Shown here: in pieces, positions 36,732 to 48,457 of the stretch
Numbering within the stretch: the first letter of the stretch is position 1
Layout: each line of letters opens with the position of its first letter
Assembly (NCBI GenBank): GCA_022661535.1
Contig: JAKULF010000004.1
Location: 2,294,001-2,358,000 of the forward strand
Reading direction: 5' to 3'
DNA: 64,000 nucleotides
From: Eutypa lata
Taxonomy: Eukaryota; Ascomycota; Sordariomycetes; Xylariales; Diatrypaceae
Notes under the pieces: model-generated
The model's input: only the letters and a program-made list of their open reading frames with translations
Databases searched by the model: none
Told to the model about the DNA's origin: nothing
Position numbers and translations under genes: made by a program

Positions 36732-37944
36732 AGAAAAAATAACAAACCACTGATGACGCTAGACAGGAGTAGGTAAGAACCAAGTGGTACAGTACGATAT
36801 GCAGGAATGGGCTGATGGTCCACGCTTCCGTCCCCATGTCCACCAATCATATATATCTGCTATGATTTCTACGATATTCCGGGCATAAGTCTTTCCTTCT
36901 TGAGAAAAGCCATCTCTTTCTAGTTAAACTCTAGTTAGACTACTATGTACATATGTAGCAAACATCTATGTAGTTACCACCTAACCGGCCACTCGTTGAG
37001 TCTATGTTAATCACCTGCTTCAGACCCAATTTCCGTAGCCAACTTTTCGTACTTCGTAGTTACATAACTAACTACATCAATACGGGAAGTGTTTGCAGCA
37101 ATTTCCTCGTAGTTGGTTAGTCACTGGCAAGCGTGCTAGCGAAACTTTGATCCTAAGACATTACTAATAAATCCGTACGGAGGTAGCCACTTGCAGTGCT
37201 TCTGTGAACTATGAAATTACCGTGTCATTCAAGTCCGTCTAGTTAAGTTCTAACTCGTCATGGATCCCCAGATCCTCCAATCGGGACCAAATGTCCCATT
37301 GACCACACAATGAACACAGCGAATCGCAGCCACATCCAAATTCTCTCTCTTACAGGATACCTAACCTACAAAATCTGACATGCAGCAAGCACGTGCGAAA
37401 TTTTACTTATGCGCTTTAAGTACTGTACGGAAATGCAGAGGAACTTCCGAAACATTCAATGCTCCTAATTGCCAGCTACATACATACATAGTGTGAAGAC
37501 GTCCGTTGTTTAAGCTATGCTTCAGTTGGGTTGGTGCTATGTAATTGTTGGCTTTATAGGTATAAGTCACTGTACATTTTACCTGTCGATGACTTTCAGA
37601 TAACCAATCACCATTTCAGCCTCATCTGCCTACACTACATGCACACACAGCCTCTGGTCTTCACGAACGAGAAACCTTGCGTGCGGCTCTATCGTCAAGT
37701 TGTTCTACTCCATCTTAAACTACTCTAAATCCCAGGCGCTCCATTTCAGCCTTACCGGTCACAAGGAGTTGACCTCCATGTCAAGCTTAACCCAGCTATC
37801 GTGGTGGATGGAACCCCTAGCTGCATCAATGCAACAGTCCATGACCCTGGGAGGTGGGCGTTGAAGCCTTGTCGTGTCTTGCGGGGTAGCAGAGCAGTTA
37901 TTGCATATGTACATCATGTATCCTTCCGCCGGTGATAATCAATG

Positions 37945-37970
37945 TCATCATCATCATCATCATCATCATC
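37945..37970. repeat. TCA trinucleotide repeat
   Basis: Eight to nine uninterrupted TCA units in noncoding DNA. Confidence 0.9.
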
Positions 37971-39967
37971 GACTCGTCAATTCATACATAGTGGTGGCGT
38001 TGAAAGAATTACAAGTATTTACCTACGTAGTGCATAGCAACTTAAAACCACAACACCAGATTATGGCAAGTGGTCGTACTCAAAGTAGCACTCAAGAGAC
38101 CCTTTCAGGGCAGATCAGCAAGTGTATGTCTACATCTACCAACGTCAACGTCCAACTATGATCTATAACTTTTTCGACGTCATTGAAGGCTGGTATTACT
38201 CCATTCGTAACGATGTTGGTTAACTCGAAGTAAATTGACAGTGTCACTATTTTAGCAGCAGCAGCAATGTTCACAGTGAAAGAACTAGCAAAACACCGAA
38301 CAACACAAAATTTTCTACCTATCCAAGGATTTCCTAGGCCATTATTAGAAACTCATATCTAGCCTAAGACATATATATATTAATCGTCTCGATAGATCAT
38401 TAGTCAACCGGAGAAGCCACGCCTTCTGTTAACCTCACTAGCTTGAGTCTAGCTTCCACCATACACATGGAACAAACTAATGGTCGAAGTTCCCGAGACA
38501 GTGTGGGTGGGTCACGTGATTCGGTCATTAGATAGGTCTCCCCACTACTTAGCTTAGCAGAGAGACACTTAGAGAAAACAACGACAATTGCACCCCCATT
38601 CCTATTCTGTTGTTGTTGATACTTTCAACAGCAGTCATACTAATATCAGCCAGGCGTTGTCGATGTTTTAGACATGTCTCCGTTGAAACGTGTTTATGTT
38701 CTAGCCGCACCGTTGTTCCCAAGCACCAACTAACTAACCTGATATCATGAGCCGTAGCCATTTAATTCGAGGTCAGTAGTACTTCGTATACGCCTCAACA
38801 TGTGGTCGCCGTGTATGAGGAGCGAAAACAGGTGATGATTGCACATCAAACCCAATCACACGCATCCACACTGAAACATCTATATATACACATTGATGAT
38901 AAGAAATAATTATTAGAGAAGCCAACCACTTAGAAAGGCCGCATCAAGTTCCCGAGTCTGAATTCTTAGCAGAGGGCCCAAGGTCCTTCGAGGGTTACAG
39001 AATTTCCAGCGCCCCTATCACACATTTCAGAACCAGTCATACCATAGTCATGAATCACCACAGTTCATATGTACTATGCCACTTTGTCGAGGCATACCAG
39101 TCCAAAGTCCACACAGCCACTGCCATTCTAGGTCTTCGTTACCCTAGCTCAGTTTCCCAACCCCTCAGTGTCCTACCGCTTCATTAACTAGTAGTACATG
39201 GTTAAATGGGCAGCAAAATACATGCAAATATTAGTGATATTGTTCTCGAGAACTCACACACCGAAGACCGGTATACCCAATGCGGGACCTTCAAATCACC
39301 ATCCTATCCACATCTATTACTGTGTACGAATATGTAGAGCTATCAATCAGATCGTGTCAAGCGAGCCAGGGATAAAAACGACCAGGAGTCCCTAAGCTCT
39401 ACCTCTACCCCTGAATCCCCACCGCGTACCCTGTGAGGGCCGTCTATACCGGCATTGCCTAGCTGGCTACCTATTGCTCATGTAACCCTTTTAACGATCG
39501 TTGCGCCGGGGTCCCCGGTGCACCATAAGCGCGGGGAACAGTGCCAGGCATTTCCAAGAGTAGGGAAGATGTTTTTCCCCCTGAACCACTGCATCCTGGG
39601 ACCACATTCTTCTGGTACGTCCCATGCCCTCAGAAGCCAAAACGGCAGTTGCGCTGCGCCCTAGTGTGCTTCGTCGCTTCAAGCAGCATGGTTCCCCGGA
39701 ATAGAATGCAACGGTGCGATGCCCATGGACTGACTACCTACACATTGTACATATTGTATTGTACAGAACAAAGTGCAACTTTACATACACTCCATTGCAT
39801 TAACTACATATTACATACATACATACGCACAATACATACGTCCAAAAGAAGATCCCCTGTGCGGAGCAGCCGTCGCAGAGCCTTAACCATATGTGGTATT
39901 CGAATACGACGCGCGCGTTTGGAGTCATCTCGTCACCGGCCTGACCGGTCTGCGAGACAGACCGAGC

Positions 39968-39983
39968 TTTTTTTTTTTTTTTT
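39968..39983. repeat. T16 homopolymer
   Basis: Sixteen consecutive T in noncoding DNA; prone to length error in assemblies. Confidence 0.9.
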
Positions 39984-40360
39984 GTGTTTTCCTTCTCGAC
40001 CCATCAGCGTTTCCACATGATAACTATAGTTACATACAATACAATACAATACAAATCGATCTTCTTTACGATGCTATTTCGCGCATCGGGCCTCACCCAC
40101 CACGGGTGTTGTCGCTAGCCAGACCTAGTCCAGTATCTAGCGTTTAGTTAGTTAAATCGGATTTCGTGCGAAAGACCGTGCTCCGTCGCTTGGCAATGAA
40201 CCCACCGGCTCGTTCCCAGTCACATATGTAAATGGTATTGTACAATACAGTACATACTTCGTACATACCATACCATACGATTCTAGCATGCCCAGTAGGT
40301 GCTCACGGAGAGGATATCGATACACCATCTCTTCCTCCGATAGGTTCTGCCTGCGCCAAT

Positions 40361-40386
40361 GTGTATGTACGTATGTATGTATGTAC
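40361..40386. repeat. GTAT tetranucleotide repeat
   Basis: Imperfect GTAT/TATG run. A related ACAATACAATACAATACAA run lies at about 40036-40054. Confidence 0.8.
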
Positions 40387-43168
40387 ATTCATTCATCTAT
40401 GCATGCAGTTTAGAGCCTTTCGCTACTGTGCCTATCTAGATGGCCAGATGCAACAGCCATCGTACGGTCTATGAAGCACATCGGTTCACTTGATAGGGGC
40501 CCGTGTCAATCAACCTCCAGCCGATGAATGAGATAGATAGGCGTTGCATCGGACCTGCAGATAGTATGTAGACAGAACAGGCTTTCTTGCCGTTATTACC
40601 GCATGTACATATGCAGAGATGAATGGTTAGGTAGCTGGTGGAAAGTAAATACCACCCACGCGGGTCAAGATTCTGTAATTTCGCTATCTAACTGAATAAT
40701 CAACTACCTATGAGGCCTCTCCCATCGGCGGCGCCGTTTGCTCCCATCCCACTCCATCCGAAGTTCGCGTTCTCGGATCCTTCGCAACCTACCTACTTAT
40801 GTACTGCTAGGTACCAGACGTATGTAGGTATCTATATCAGTCCTCTTATATGTACGAAGCTAAGTACGTATGTACCTACATAGGTAAGTTGTTACATGGC
40901 ACCCCGCACTGTTACGGCCCTGCTTCTGCGAAAGGTAAATGCGTAACTATTATGTATGTAGATGGGATGGGCACGTTGCCGTGCAAGTTGCAATACGAAA
41001 CAAGAGTGTATGAAACTCTCTTTGGCGCAGACGAAGAACTGGAATGTTTGTGCAACTGCACATCTCAGGGGTGGTCACAAGTCACGTAATTACCATGGAG
41101 CTGGAAAAAGGGCTTATCATCACCTGGGAGTGCGTTTATGATCTCTCGGGTAGAGCAACAGGGGGAGTCGCGTCAGGGAGGATGGCTGTTTGGGGCTAAA
41201 TTGCAGGGCAGAGCATGTTACAATGTGAATTCCACACCAAGGGAGCAACAGGGGTGGCAGGGGTCACCAACAGGGTAATGACTTCGCTGTGTGGGGTGAT
41301 TGGGGACGAACCAATAGACCGGTTACGGTTACGTATTGTATGATTTCGAGTTTTAGAAACACATTGCCTTTTGAAGGTTGTGAAAAAGGAAAGAAAAGGG
41401 AGAAAGTAGGCGATAATTTCAGTCTACCGCTATTGTAGCAGGGCTGCAGATCAACAACTGGATAGTCGTTCGGTTAAGAAAACTTGGAAAGTGTATGCTT
41501 TTTGTGGCGAACCACGATCGACCAGGGTTTCTGGTCTTTACAGTGATCTGGACAGCCTCGATGACCAAGACGATGACATCTTCATTAATATTGTCTTCGC
41601 CCGAACATCACACTGGATGTTACCTCCGTGAAAAAGAATGACGATACTAGAAGGGTGAATACAGACTCTTCAAACCTAGGTGCTGTAATTAGTATGGGTG
41701 ACGATTAAATATAACTCTTCATTGTCTTAAGCTTGACAGGGCAAGCTGTGCTTCTCGTAGATTTTATTGATTTTCTTAATAGCTTGATGCATTGTGTTAT
41801 AAGAGCCTTAAATAGGTAGATAGTAATGGGAATAAAAGATTGGTAATATTAGAACCTACTTGCTCTAAAATTAATGTGTTTTGTATAATCTTATGACATA
41901 TATTTAAGTTATAACTTAAGTCAAGTGAACAGATAGCCTTGTGCTTTATAACCTAGACCATATTTAATGTTCCTTAGGCACTTAAATGAGAGACAGCATG
42001 CATATTTACTTTGGAAATAAATTTCGTTTATATGTATGTAAATGTTTATAGGAGCGGGCTTGAGGTGTATAGTCGTTCATTAGCGAGGCCAACATTTGAT
42101 CAGGTATGCCTTAATTATCTCTCCCACGATAGCACCGATACCCATGAATAGTTATAGAACCTGGAATACAAATACAAACCGCTACCAAGCAGTTAAATTA
42201 TCTTGTATATTTACACCACTCGGAAACTCTGGCAAAAGAGTGTCTTGCCGTTGCTAATTCTGCCTGGACTCTAGTAAGATATCTTGCCAGCATCTAAGAA
42301 TGAAATCAGATTGGTTCAAATATATATTACTTACATGGCTCCTTAAGTAAGATAGTCCTGTGGTAAAATTGCCTTGATATTTCTGTGTGATTTCACCAAC
42401 TCTTTAGAACCCGTCATTCTTAGCAAACTGCTACGAAGTTGAGGGTGTTTAAAGGTGCAGAATAGCAGTGAATGTAACCAGTAAGGTTTAGGTGCAAAGC
42501 CACCGATGAAGCTCGTACCGTATTATGTGGAAAGTAAACATTAAACTAACATCTCGTGATTATAAAGGTCATGATCTGAATAAATTCACCTGAAGCCATA
42601 ATTACAATAAAAAGGAGAAGCAACCGTTATCCATAGGAACCAAGATAGCTGCTAACTATGACCAAAGACACTCTGGGAAGCCAACCTGCTGATGAACCAT
42701 GCTGGTCATGTTAGCTGGCAAGATTAATCAATATATCCTAGCGCATACTAAACTGTCGCTTTGAAGGTTGGTAAAAATAGTTGGTAAAATATAAAAAGGG
42801 GCGATTTGGCTAGCATAACGTCCTCAACTTCAACTACACATTCAATGGATTAAACACGAATAAATGTAACCAAGGTCTACTAAAGCCTTGAATTAAACGT
42901 CTCTTCCCACATATCATCTTCGCCCTGAGAGTCAAATGATTCTCGATCCCATCATCTACAAAGCCGGCGCTACAAGTAATAAGAGAACCTGATCAAGTGA
43001 ATAGAGCAAGAGCTCTAGAGCAAGTACACAGTTTTATAGCAGTACATAGTTATTAACCAACTGCCTACAGCTCATCTCGATATCGGCATACATTACAAGT
43101 ACCTAACATACAACTTATCATAAATACAAGCTGACCATTAAAGCCTTTGACGGTTTCCATCCGCTAAG

Positions 43169-43959
43169 CTAGTAGAAATCCTCCTCTTCTTCCTCGTCCC
43201 CGTCCTCGTCCTCGTCACCCTCATCCTCCCCTGATCTCGACCCCGGACTATCCGCCTTCAACCTAGCGCGCGTGTCATCGGCAGCTCGGTGGCGTCCGCG
43301 GGTGCAGCCCTCGGCAGTGCCCGGCTTATCGCAGCAGTTCCAGAAGAAACCCTCGGGGTACTCCTCTCTCATCTCCGGCGTGTCGATGGTGCCGTGGCAG
43401 TCCTCATCGTGGTCGGCCCAGAAGTCATTCTCGTCGTCGACCTCCAATTCGCCTGAGATATACAAGTTAACACACACACACACACACACACACGCACATA
43501 TGTGCACATTTCACCCCTTAGACTAGATAATACCGAGAGCTTCACCAAGCTTATGCCACATCATACCACATCAGAGCAGACCGGAAAGAACATGAGGGTT
43601 TTGGGTGAGGTGAGAGAGCTACAGGAACAGCCAAGGGAAGAGAAGAGAAGGGAAGGGAAGGCGAAGTAGACCCAATGGAACATATATAAGAAGAAAACAC
43701 AAATCCTCATGAACATACCATCGTGGAACAAGCATGGCTTCCCGACGTTCTCGTCATCGTAAAACGCGTCCTTGCACTGGACGCAGATGTGGATATCGGA
43801 CTCTGCCTTCCTCTTCCGCGAGCGGGAATCAGCGTTGCCGGCCCACGCCGTCAAACTACTGAGGTACTCCACCGCCTTCCTCTCCACGTCGCTGTCGTCG
43901 CAGAGCGCGATCAAGACGGCCCGCACAAGCTTGTCTGGGGCCTTGCTGATCTTCTCCAT
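43169..43959 (-). CDS. Small acidic-tailed protein with Cys/His zinc-site pattern
   Basis: Two exons, 43959-43719 and 43452-43169, close into 174 residues across a 266-nt intron (GTATGT donor, TCTCAG acceptor) that carries a CA repeat. Residues 1-40 form an apparent helical segment (KLVRAVLIALCDDSDVERK). A basic stretch SRSRKRK at about 45-51 could be a nuclear signal. Ligand-like residues follow: C59, C62, C76 and H79 (ICVQCKDAF...KPCLFHDG), then DHDEDCHG, WNCC and GCTRGRH, suggesting one or two metal sites. The last 25 residues are nearly all Asp/Glu ending in DFY. It resembles small C2H2-related proteins widespread in filamentous ascomycetes, but I know no tested function. Start ATG at 43959 is the first in frame. 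Confidence 0.8.
43470..43493. repeat. CA dinucleotide repeat in intron
   Basis: Twelve CA units inside the single intron of the small zinc-site gene, close to its acceptor. Confidence 0.9.
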
Positions 43960-45676
43960 TCTTATTCTTTGACCTTTTTTGATACGTAGTTATTTGTATG
44001 GATGGGCTTGAAATCGAAGTAATTTCAAAGGCGGCGACGACGGATAGCAACAATACAGATTACTTGATTAATTAAGAACTGGGTATTGTCGCGTCGATAT
44101 AAACACTGTCGTCGATGCTCAATCCTACGTCATAGTAGCGAGTTGATGGACGCGTCGAGGCGCGTCACGTACTTTTCGCTAGAGACATTGAGGACAGGGG
44201 TTAGGGGTTAAGGTTTAACGTTAGCTAGCGCAGCCTATGTAGATACATGTAGTTCTTGACAGGTGGTTGCCACATGGCAAATGCAACAACATTCTAAGAC
44301 CCCCTTTCTTGTCTACATGCACCGTCTAGATACTGAATATCAACTTATACTGACTGCTGGTACAAATATCTATTTATGGAGTATATTTCGCATTCAGTTT
44401 CGAAGCTAAGACGGGTCGGTACGAGGCGGCGGCGACGGCGACGGCCGCGGCAGCGCGCATCACTCAACAGATAGACAGATAAACGGGCCAAGAGAAAGGC
44501 AAAGGTAGGCAGGCAGACAGACACACAGACAGTCGACTACCTCACCGAACAATCGTCTACCCGTTTGCCATCTCCTGCAGCCTACCACGAGGCTTGATCT
44601 CCCGTGACACTGTACGAAACCATCATCATCGATATTACACACACATGTGTCGTGCGTAAGGCAGGCCTCGCCCCCACTCGACGCCCCGGGGGCGAGGCTG
44701 GGGCAAACGGCGTTTTTTTTTTTTTTTTTTTTTTTTTTTGGGAAAAAGGGGACGGGGTGTGAGAAGGGCCAAACACACATCTATGTATGTATTACGACCG
44801 CCACTACTGCTACTAATAACATCTCTACGACTAGCACTACTAACGTTAGTGCCATCGTATAAGCAATAGCAGCGGTATCACAAGCTAACTAGCTGATACC
44901 GTACACGGTATACTAGATGTAATCAATCGGTTGCGGTGTGAAGTGGCTTAAGTCTCTTTTTTTTATTAAAAGGGGGGGAGGGTGAAGGTAGTTAGCGCTG
45001 GTATTTCATAGCGGCAGTGCTATGTCAACATTTTTTGCCTCTCCAGAAGAGGAATGAATGGCCACGGAAAAGGGGAATCTTGACCTCCCGCTAAGTTGAC
45101 TAGCGACGAGACTTGTAACCTCAGACATGATAGTGTTTGGTCCGAGACGTTTATGACAGCGGGGAGGAGGGGAGGTGACGGTGACGGCCGTATCTTTATC
45201 GTGATGTCATGGCGTCATGTTAAACACATATTGACCGTTCAGAGACAACATAACATAAGTAAGAAGAATAGATGGACGTTGAAAAAAGAAGTAAGGTAGG
45301 TATGATACGCCCCCTCTAAAAAAGATTTCCAATATTGAACGAACGATAGCTCATATACTCTGATAACACGCTTTCTACAGATTTCGTAAACCCTGACCCT
45401 TTCCGTAAGTATCCGCCCATCGCTGCCTACACAGAAACAAGATGAAAAGGAAAAAAAAAAACAATCTCCCCAGAAACCCCCCAAAATGCTCCTCAGTTCT
45501 CCACTTACATGCTTTGGTATCTCTGTATCTATATAACATTGCACAAACTAAACATCGCTATGCGGTATACCCAAGATGAGAAAAGAAATCGTGTGATCAT
45601 AAAGGACCCCCTTTTTTCCCCTGCCCATTTTTTACCGCTTGTTCACCACTTGCCGTCGGAGCTGACACTATGTAAC
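43960..45676. other. Spacer with long T-run
   Basis: Between the start of the small zinc-site gene and the stop of the RD/RS-rich gene. It contains a 27-base T run at 44713-44739. The ORFs here (for example 44460-44780) follow this low-complexity DNA and are not supported. A GGCGGCGGCGACGGCGACGGC patch lies near 44426-44450. Confidence 0.55.
44713..44739. repeat. T27 homopolymer
   Basis: Twenty-seven consecutive T, or A on the minus strand. The longest homopolymer in the window. Confidence 0.9.
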
Positions 45677-48457
45677 TTATTCGTAGTCATCCCTGTTCGA
45701 CCGGCGGCGGCCGTGATGCCGGTCATCGTCGCGTGGGTTGTACTCGATGGCCTTCGGACGTGGCTCATCTTCATCTAACACTTCCCGAGGCCGGCGACGC
45801 CGTTCACGGTCTCTATCAGATTCCGTATCCCGTTCCCTGTCCCGATCGCGGCGCCTACGTCGGTCGTCATCGTCTCGGTCCCGATCGTGGTCATAATCGT
45901 ATCCATGTTCCTTTTCATAATCCCTCCTACGCATTTCTAAAAAGCTATTAGCTGGGTGTCTAATTAATGAAGGGTGAGAATTTGTACCTCTAATTTGTGC
46001 CGTAGCCGTAGCATAAGCCTGGATTTCATCCTTGTTTAGGACTCGCAGTACAATGACGAAATCGTCTCGAACCTCATATCTTTCCTTGCCAATGGTCAAA
46101 GCCTCAGGATTAACCATCCTTCGATTGACCTTGGTCCATCGGGCACCAGATGGGACATCCTTTTTGGACTTGTCATCCTTATGGGGCGCAACTCCTTCCC
46201 TGATAGGATTATGGTCCTCGGGGAACTTAGCACTTGGCTGTTTCAGAATTCCCTTGATAGGTTTCTCGGGTTTCTTCTCTCGCGGGGGAGATACAACACG
46301 GACTTGCTTCTCCTTCTCTTCTTGCGCGGAAAGAATATCTCTACCTCGAGACTCGGCACGAGATCTGCCCGATCGTTTCTCAGAACCGGATGACACATCC
46401 GTGTCTACTTTCGACTTGCGTTCTTTGGATGGTGCACGATCCTTTGGTTGATCCCTGCTATCTATTTCCGCTAGTTGGAATTTCAAGTTCATCAAATCCC
46501 GAGTATCAGTGGGATCGAAGGCTGATGAATTACGGCGGCGTCTTCTCGGAGCAGCAGTCCCAGAGCCATCCGACTGAGGTGAAATATCTCTAGGATCCGA
46601 TCCTGTGAGTCTGGCCTCGGTGTCTCTTCTGTCCCGTTCCCGCCGGCGATCCCAATCTCGGTCTCGGTCGGTTTCTCGTCCCCGTTCCCTCTCTTTACCC
46701 TTCTCACGATCCCGCTCATCACGGTGTTGTCCACGCTCACGATCGCGCTGACGGTCACGCTCCCTAGAGCTCGAATCTTCTCTTGAACTAGCTCGAGCTT
46801 TCTTGGGCTCTCGCCTTTCCACAACGATAGGCTCCCCTGGAGGAGATGGTTTGCGATCAAGCACTGAGCTGTCCTGAGGCTTGTACTTCTCAGCGGGGCG
46901 GGTGCTGATAGGTTCTTTGCCGACATCTAAACTTTGATGTCGCCGTGGGGAGCCTTTTCTGTCCTTATCCTCCTCCACCTCCTTGGTACCATTTCCGAGG
47001 CCCATAGCGGCTGCAGCAACGCTAAGGCCACTGGCCACCTTTTCGCGGACCTTATCGCCGCGACTAACCTCTTTGCTGTCCTTGATATCTCTGCCTTCTT
47101 CAATGCGAGGCCGTGAGTGAGTGTCTTCAGGCCGCTTGCGAGCATCGCGACCGCGAGCTCGATCCACTTCCTCATCAGAATAGCGCCTCGTCTCACGGTC
47201 TTCTAGCTCTCGCCGCGTACGTCTGTCATCGTAGTCACGACGATCAGTATCGGCTGACCGTCGTTCTGAAGATTCCAGCAAGTCTGTACGGATTCCAAAA
47301 CCACGCGAGGCAATATTATTATCGTGGAAATTGCCAGTACGGTCGCGACGATCCCTGTGAACCCGCTCATCATCGCGGGTACGATAGATATCATCAGGAT
47401 GTGACATGCGTGGTGCGGGGTCTTGATATAGAGAAACCGGACGCGGACGTGGCACTCTGGGCTCTTCAGAGGGAGTCCTATGCACAGGCTGAACTGGCTC
47501 AATTAAAGCAGGGCGACGTGCAGGCTCTACTAGCGGAGGAGGCACTGTTGGCGGCGCAGGCAGTGTGACCGATGGACGATCATACGTGCTTGTACCAGCA
47601 GCCCTGTTGTATCGATCGAGTCCAGCAGACGTTGGGGGTGGTCCACGGCCACGGCTATCATACCTTGCTGGTTCATTGCTCACAATGTTGACACTAGGCC
47701 GGTAGTAAGGTTTGTCAAAACTTTCGCGCCGGTTTCTGTGTGCTCGACCATGCTCAAGATCATATCTAGCGAGATCGCTAGGGCCAGTATATTCGAAACC
47801 TTCATCTTCATATCCCGTGATAGCAGAATTACCAGTGCGCGGCGTGCTGGTGTAAATGGTCTGGGCGCGCGGATGGCGATAAGGATCCGGGGCCCTGAGT
47901 CTCTCGTCGCCTCCAACTCGCTCCCTCAATCGATAAAATTCGTCATTATCCAGCGTAGCGCTTTGACTATGACCATGCCCCTGTGGGCGATTTTGACTAC
48001 GTGCGCGGATAGACGATGCTGGCTGTGCATAATACGCTTCATCATTCGTACGGTATGAATCTCGTGGTGGGCTATTGGTTCTCGTCCCAGAGGATGTGTG
48101 GGAAGACGAAGGCTGGGGTTTAGCATGGTTGGTTGTCACAATAATAGGCCTCGGAGTCCCCGAATCAGCTGTGGAGGATCGACGACGTCCATGGTGGTGG
48201 CCGGCCTCTCGAACACTTGAGCTTCTCCCAACGGGATCTTTAGTTACGTTATAAGTCGTAATGGTTGTAGGAGCTGCCGTTGGTGTTCTGTGTTCAGTTC
48301 CACGCCGTGGAACAGACGCATCATACCGTGCTGTAGGAATAGCATGAATGTCCCCGCCGTAAGAATTGTACCCGATGCCTACGGGCATAGACGCTCGAGC
48401 GGGGTTGAGGGTTGGAGAGCGGCGCCCGGAGGCGTATCGGTATCGAGCGTCGGCCAT
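45677..48457 (-). CDS. Arg/Asp/Ser-rich protein with DUF8035-like domain
   Basis: Exons 48457-45988 and 45936-45677 give 909 residues. The intervening 51 nt have a GTACAA donor, GCTAAT branch site and TTTTTAG acceptor. Because the intron is a multiple of three and lacks stops, the unspliced frame also reads through as 926 residues. Most of the protein is disordered and charged, with long Arg-Asp/Glu-Arg runs (about 590-650 and the last 80 residues). One compact segment at about 771-823 (GARWTKVNRRMVNPEAL...YEVRDDFVIVLRVLNKDEIQAYA) matches what I recall as the fungal DUF8035 domain. A KGILKQPSAKFPED motif precedes it. Arg/Asp/Ser repeats suggest RNA or splicing-factor association, but that is inference. 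The ATG at 48457 begins MADARYRYASG and is the first in frame. Confidence 0.87.
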   Translation of the reverse strand: MADARYRYASGRRSPTLNPARASMPVGIGYNSYGGDIHAIPTARYDASVPRRGTEHRTPTAAPTTITTYNVTKDPVGRSSSVREAGHHHGRRRSSTADSGTPRPIIVTTNHAKPQPSSSHTSSGTRTNSPPRDSYRTNDEAYYAQPASSIRARSQNRPQGHGHSQSATLDNDEFYRLRERVGGDERLRAPDPYRHPRAQTIYTSTPRTGNSAITGYEDEGFEYTGPSDLARYDLEHGRAHRNRRESFDKPYYRPSVNIVSNEPARYDSRGRGPPPTSAGLDRYNRAAGTSTYDRPSVTLPAPPTVPPPLVEPARRPALIEPVQPVHRTPSEEPRVPRPRPVSLYQDPAPRMSHPDDIYRTRDDERVHRDRRDRTGNFHDNNIASRGFGIRTDLLESSERRSADTDRRDYDDRRTRRELEDRETRRYSDEEVDRARGRDARKRPEDTHSRPRIEEGRDIKDSKEVSRGDKVREKVASGLSVAAAAMGLGNGTKEVEEDKDRKGSPRRHQSLDVGKEPISTRPAEKYKPQDSSVLDRKPSPPGEPIVVERREPKKARASSREDSSSRERDRQRDRERGQHRDERDREKGKERERGRETDRDRDWDRRRERDRRDTEARLTGSDPRDISPQSDGSGTAAPRRRRRNSSAFDPTDTRDLMNLKFQLAEIDSRDQPKDRAPSKERKSKVDTDVSSGSEKRSGRSRAESRGRDILSAQEEKEKQVRVVSPPREKKPEKPIKGILKQPSAKFPEDHNPIREGVAPHKDDKSKKDVPSGARWTKVNRRMVNPEALTIGKERYEVRDDFVIVLRVLNKDEIQAYATATAQIRGTNSHPSLIRHPANSFLEMRRRDYEKEHGYDYDHDRDRDDDDRRRRRDRDRERDTESDRDRERRRRPREVLDEDEPRPKAIEYNPRDDDRHHGRRRSNRDDYE

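Larger units (their letters stand above)
28822..43168. other. 14-kb gene desert upstream of medA
   Basis: No supported gene over 14 kb; every ORF is short and lacks protein-like composition. Base composition is patchy: GC-richer islands at about 33290-33480, 35150-35790 and 39400-39720, and a markedly AT-rich block at about 41680-43000. It holds seven of the ten TACTTCGTA/TACGAAGTA copies found outside the other spacers' three, and many TACATAC, GTAGGTA and CTACGTAG runs. Part may be regulatory DNA or a long leader for medA, as large upstream regions are common for fungal developmental regulators. Noncoding transcripts cannot be judged from sequence. Confidence 0.5.

Noticed and set aside
44460..44862. 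ORFs rich in Lys or Phe
   Set aside because: Translations of the T27 run and flanking low-complexity DNA.
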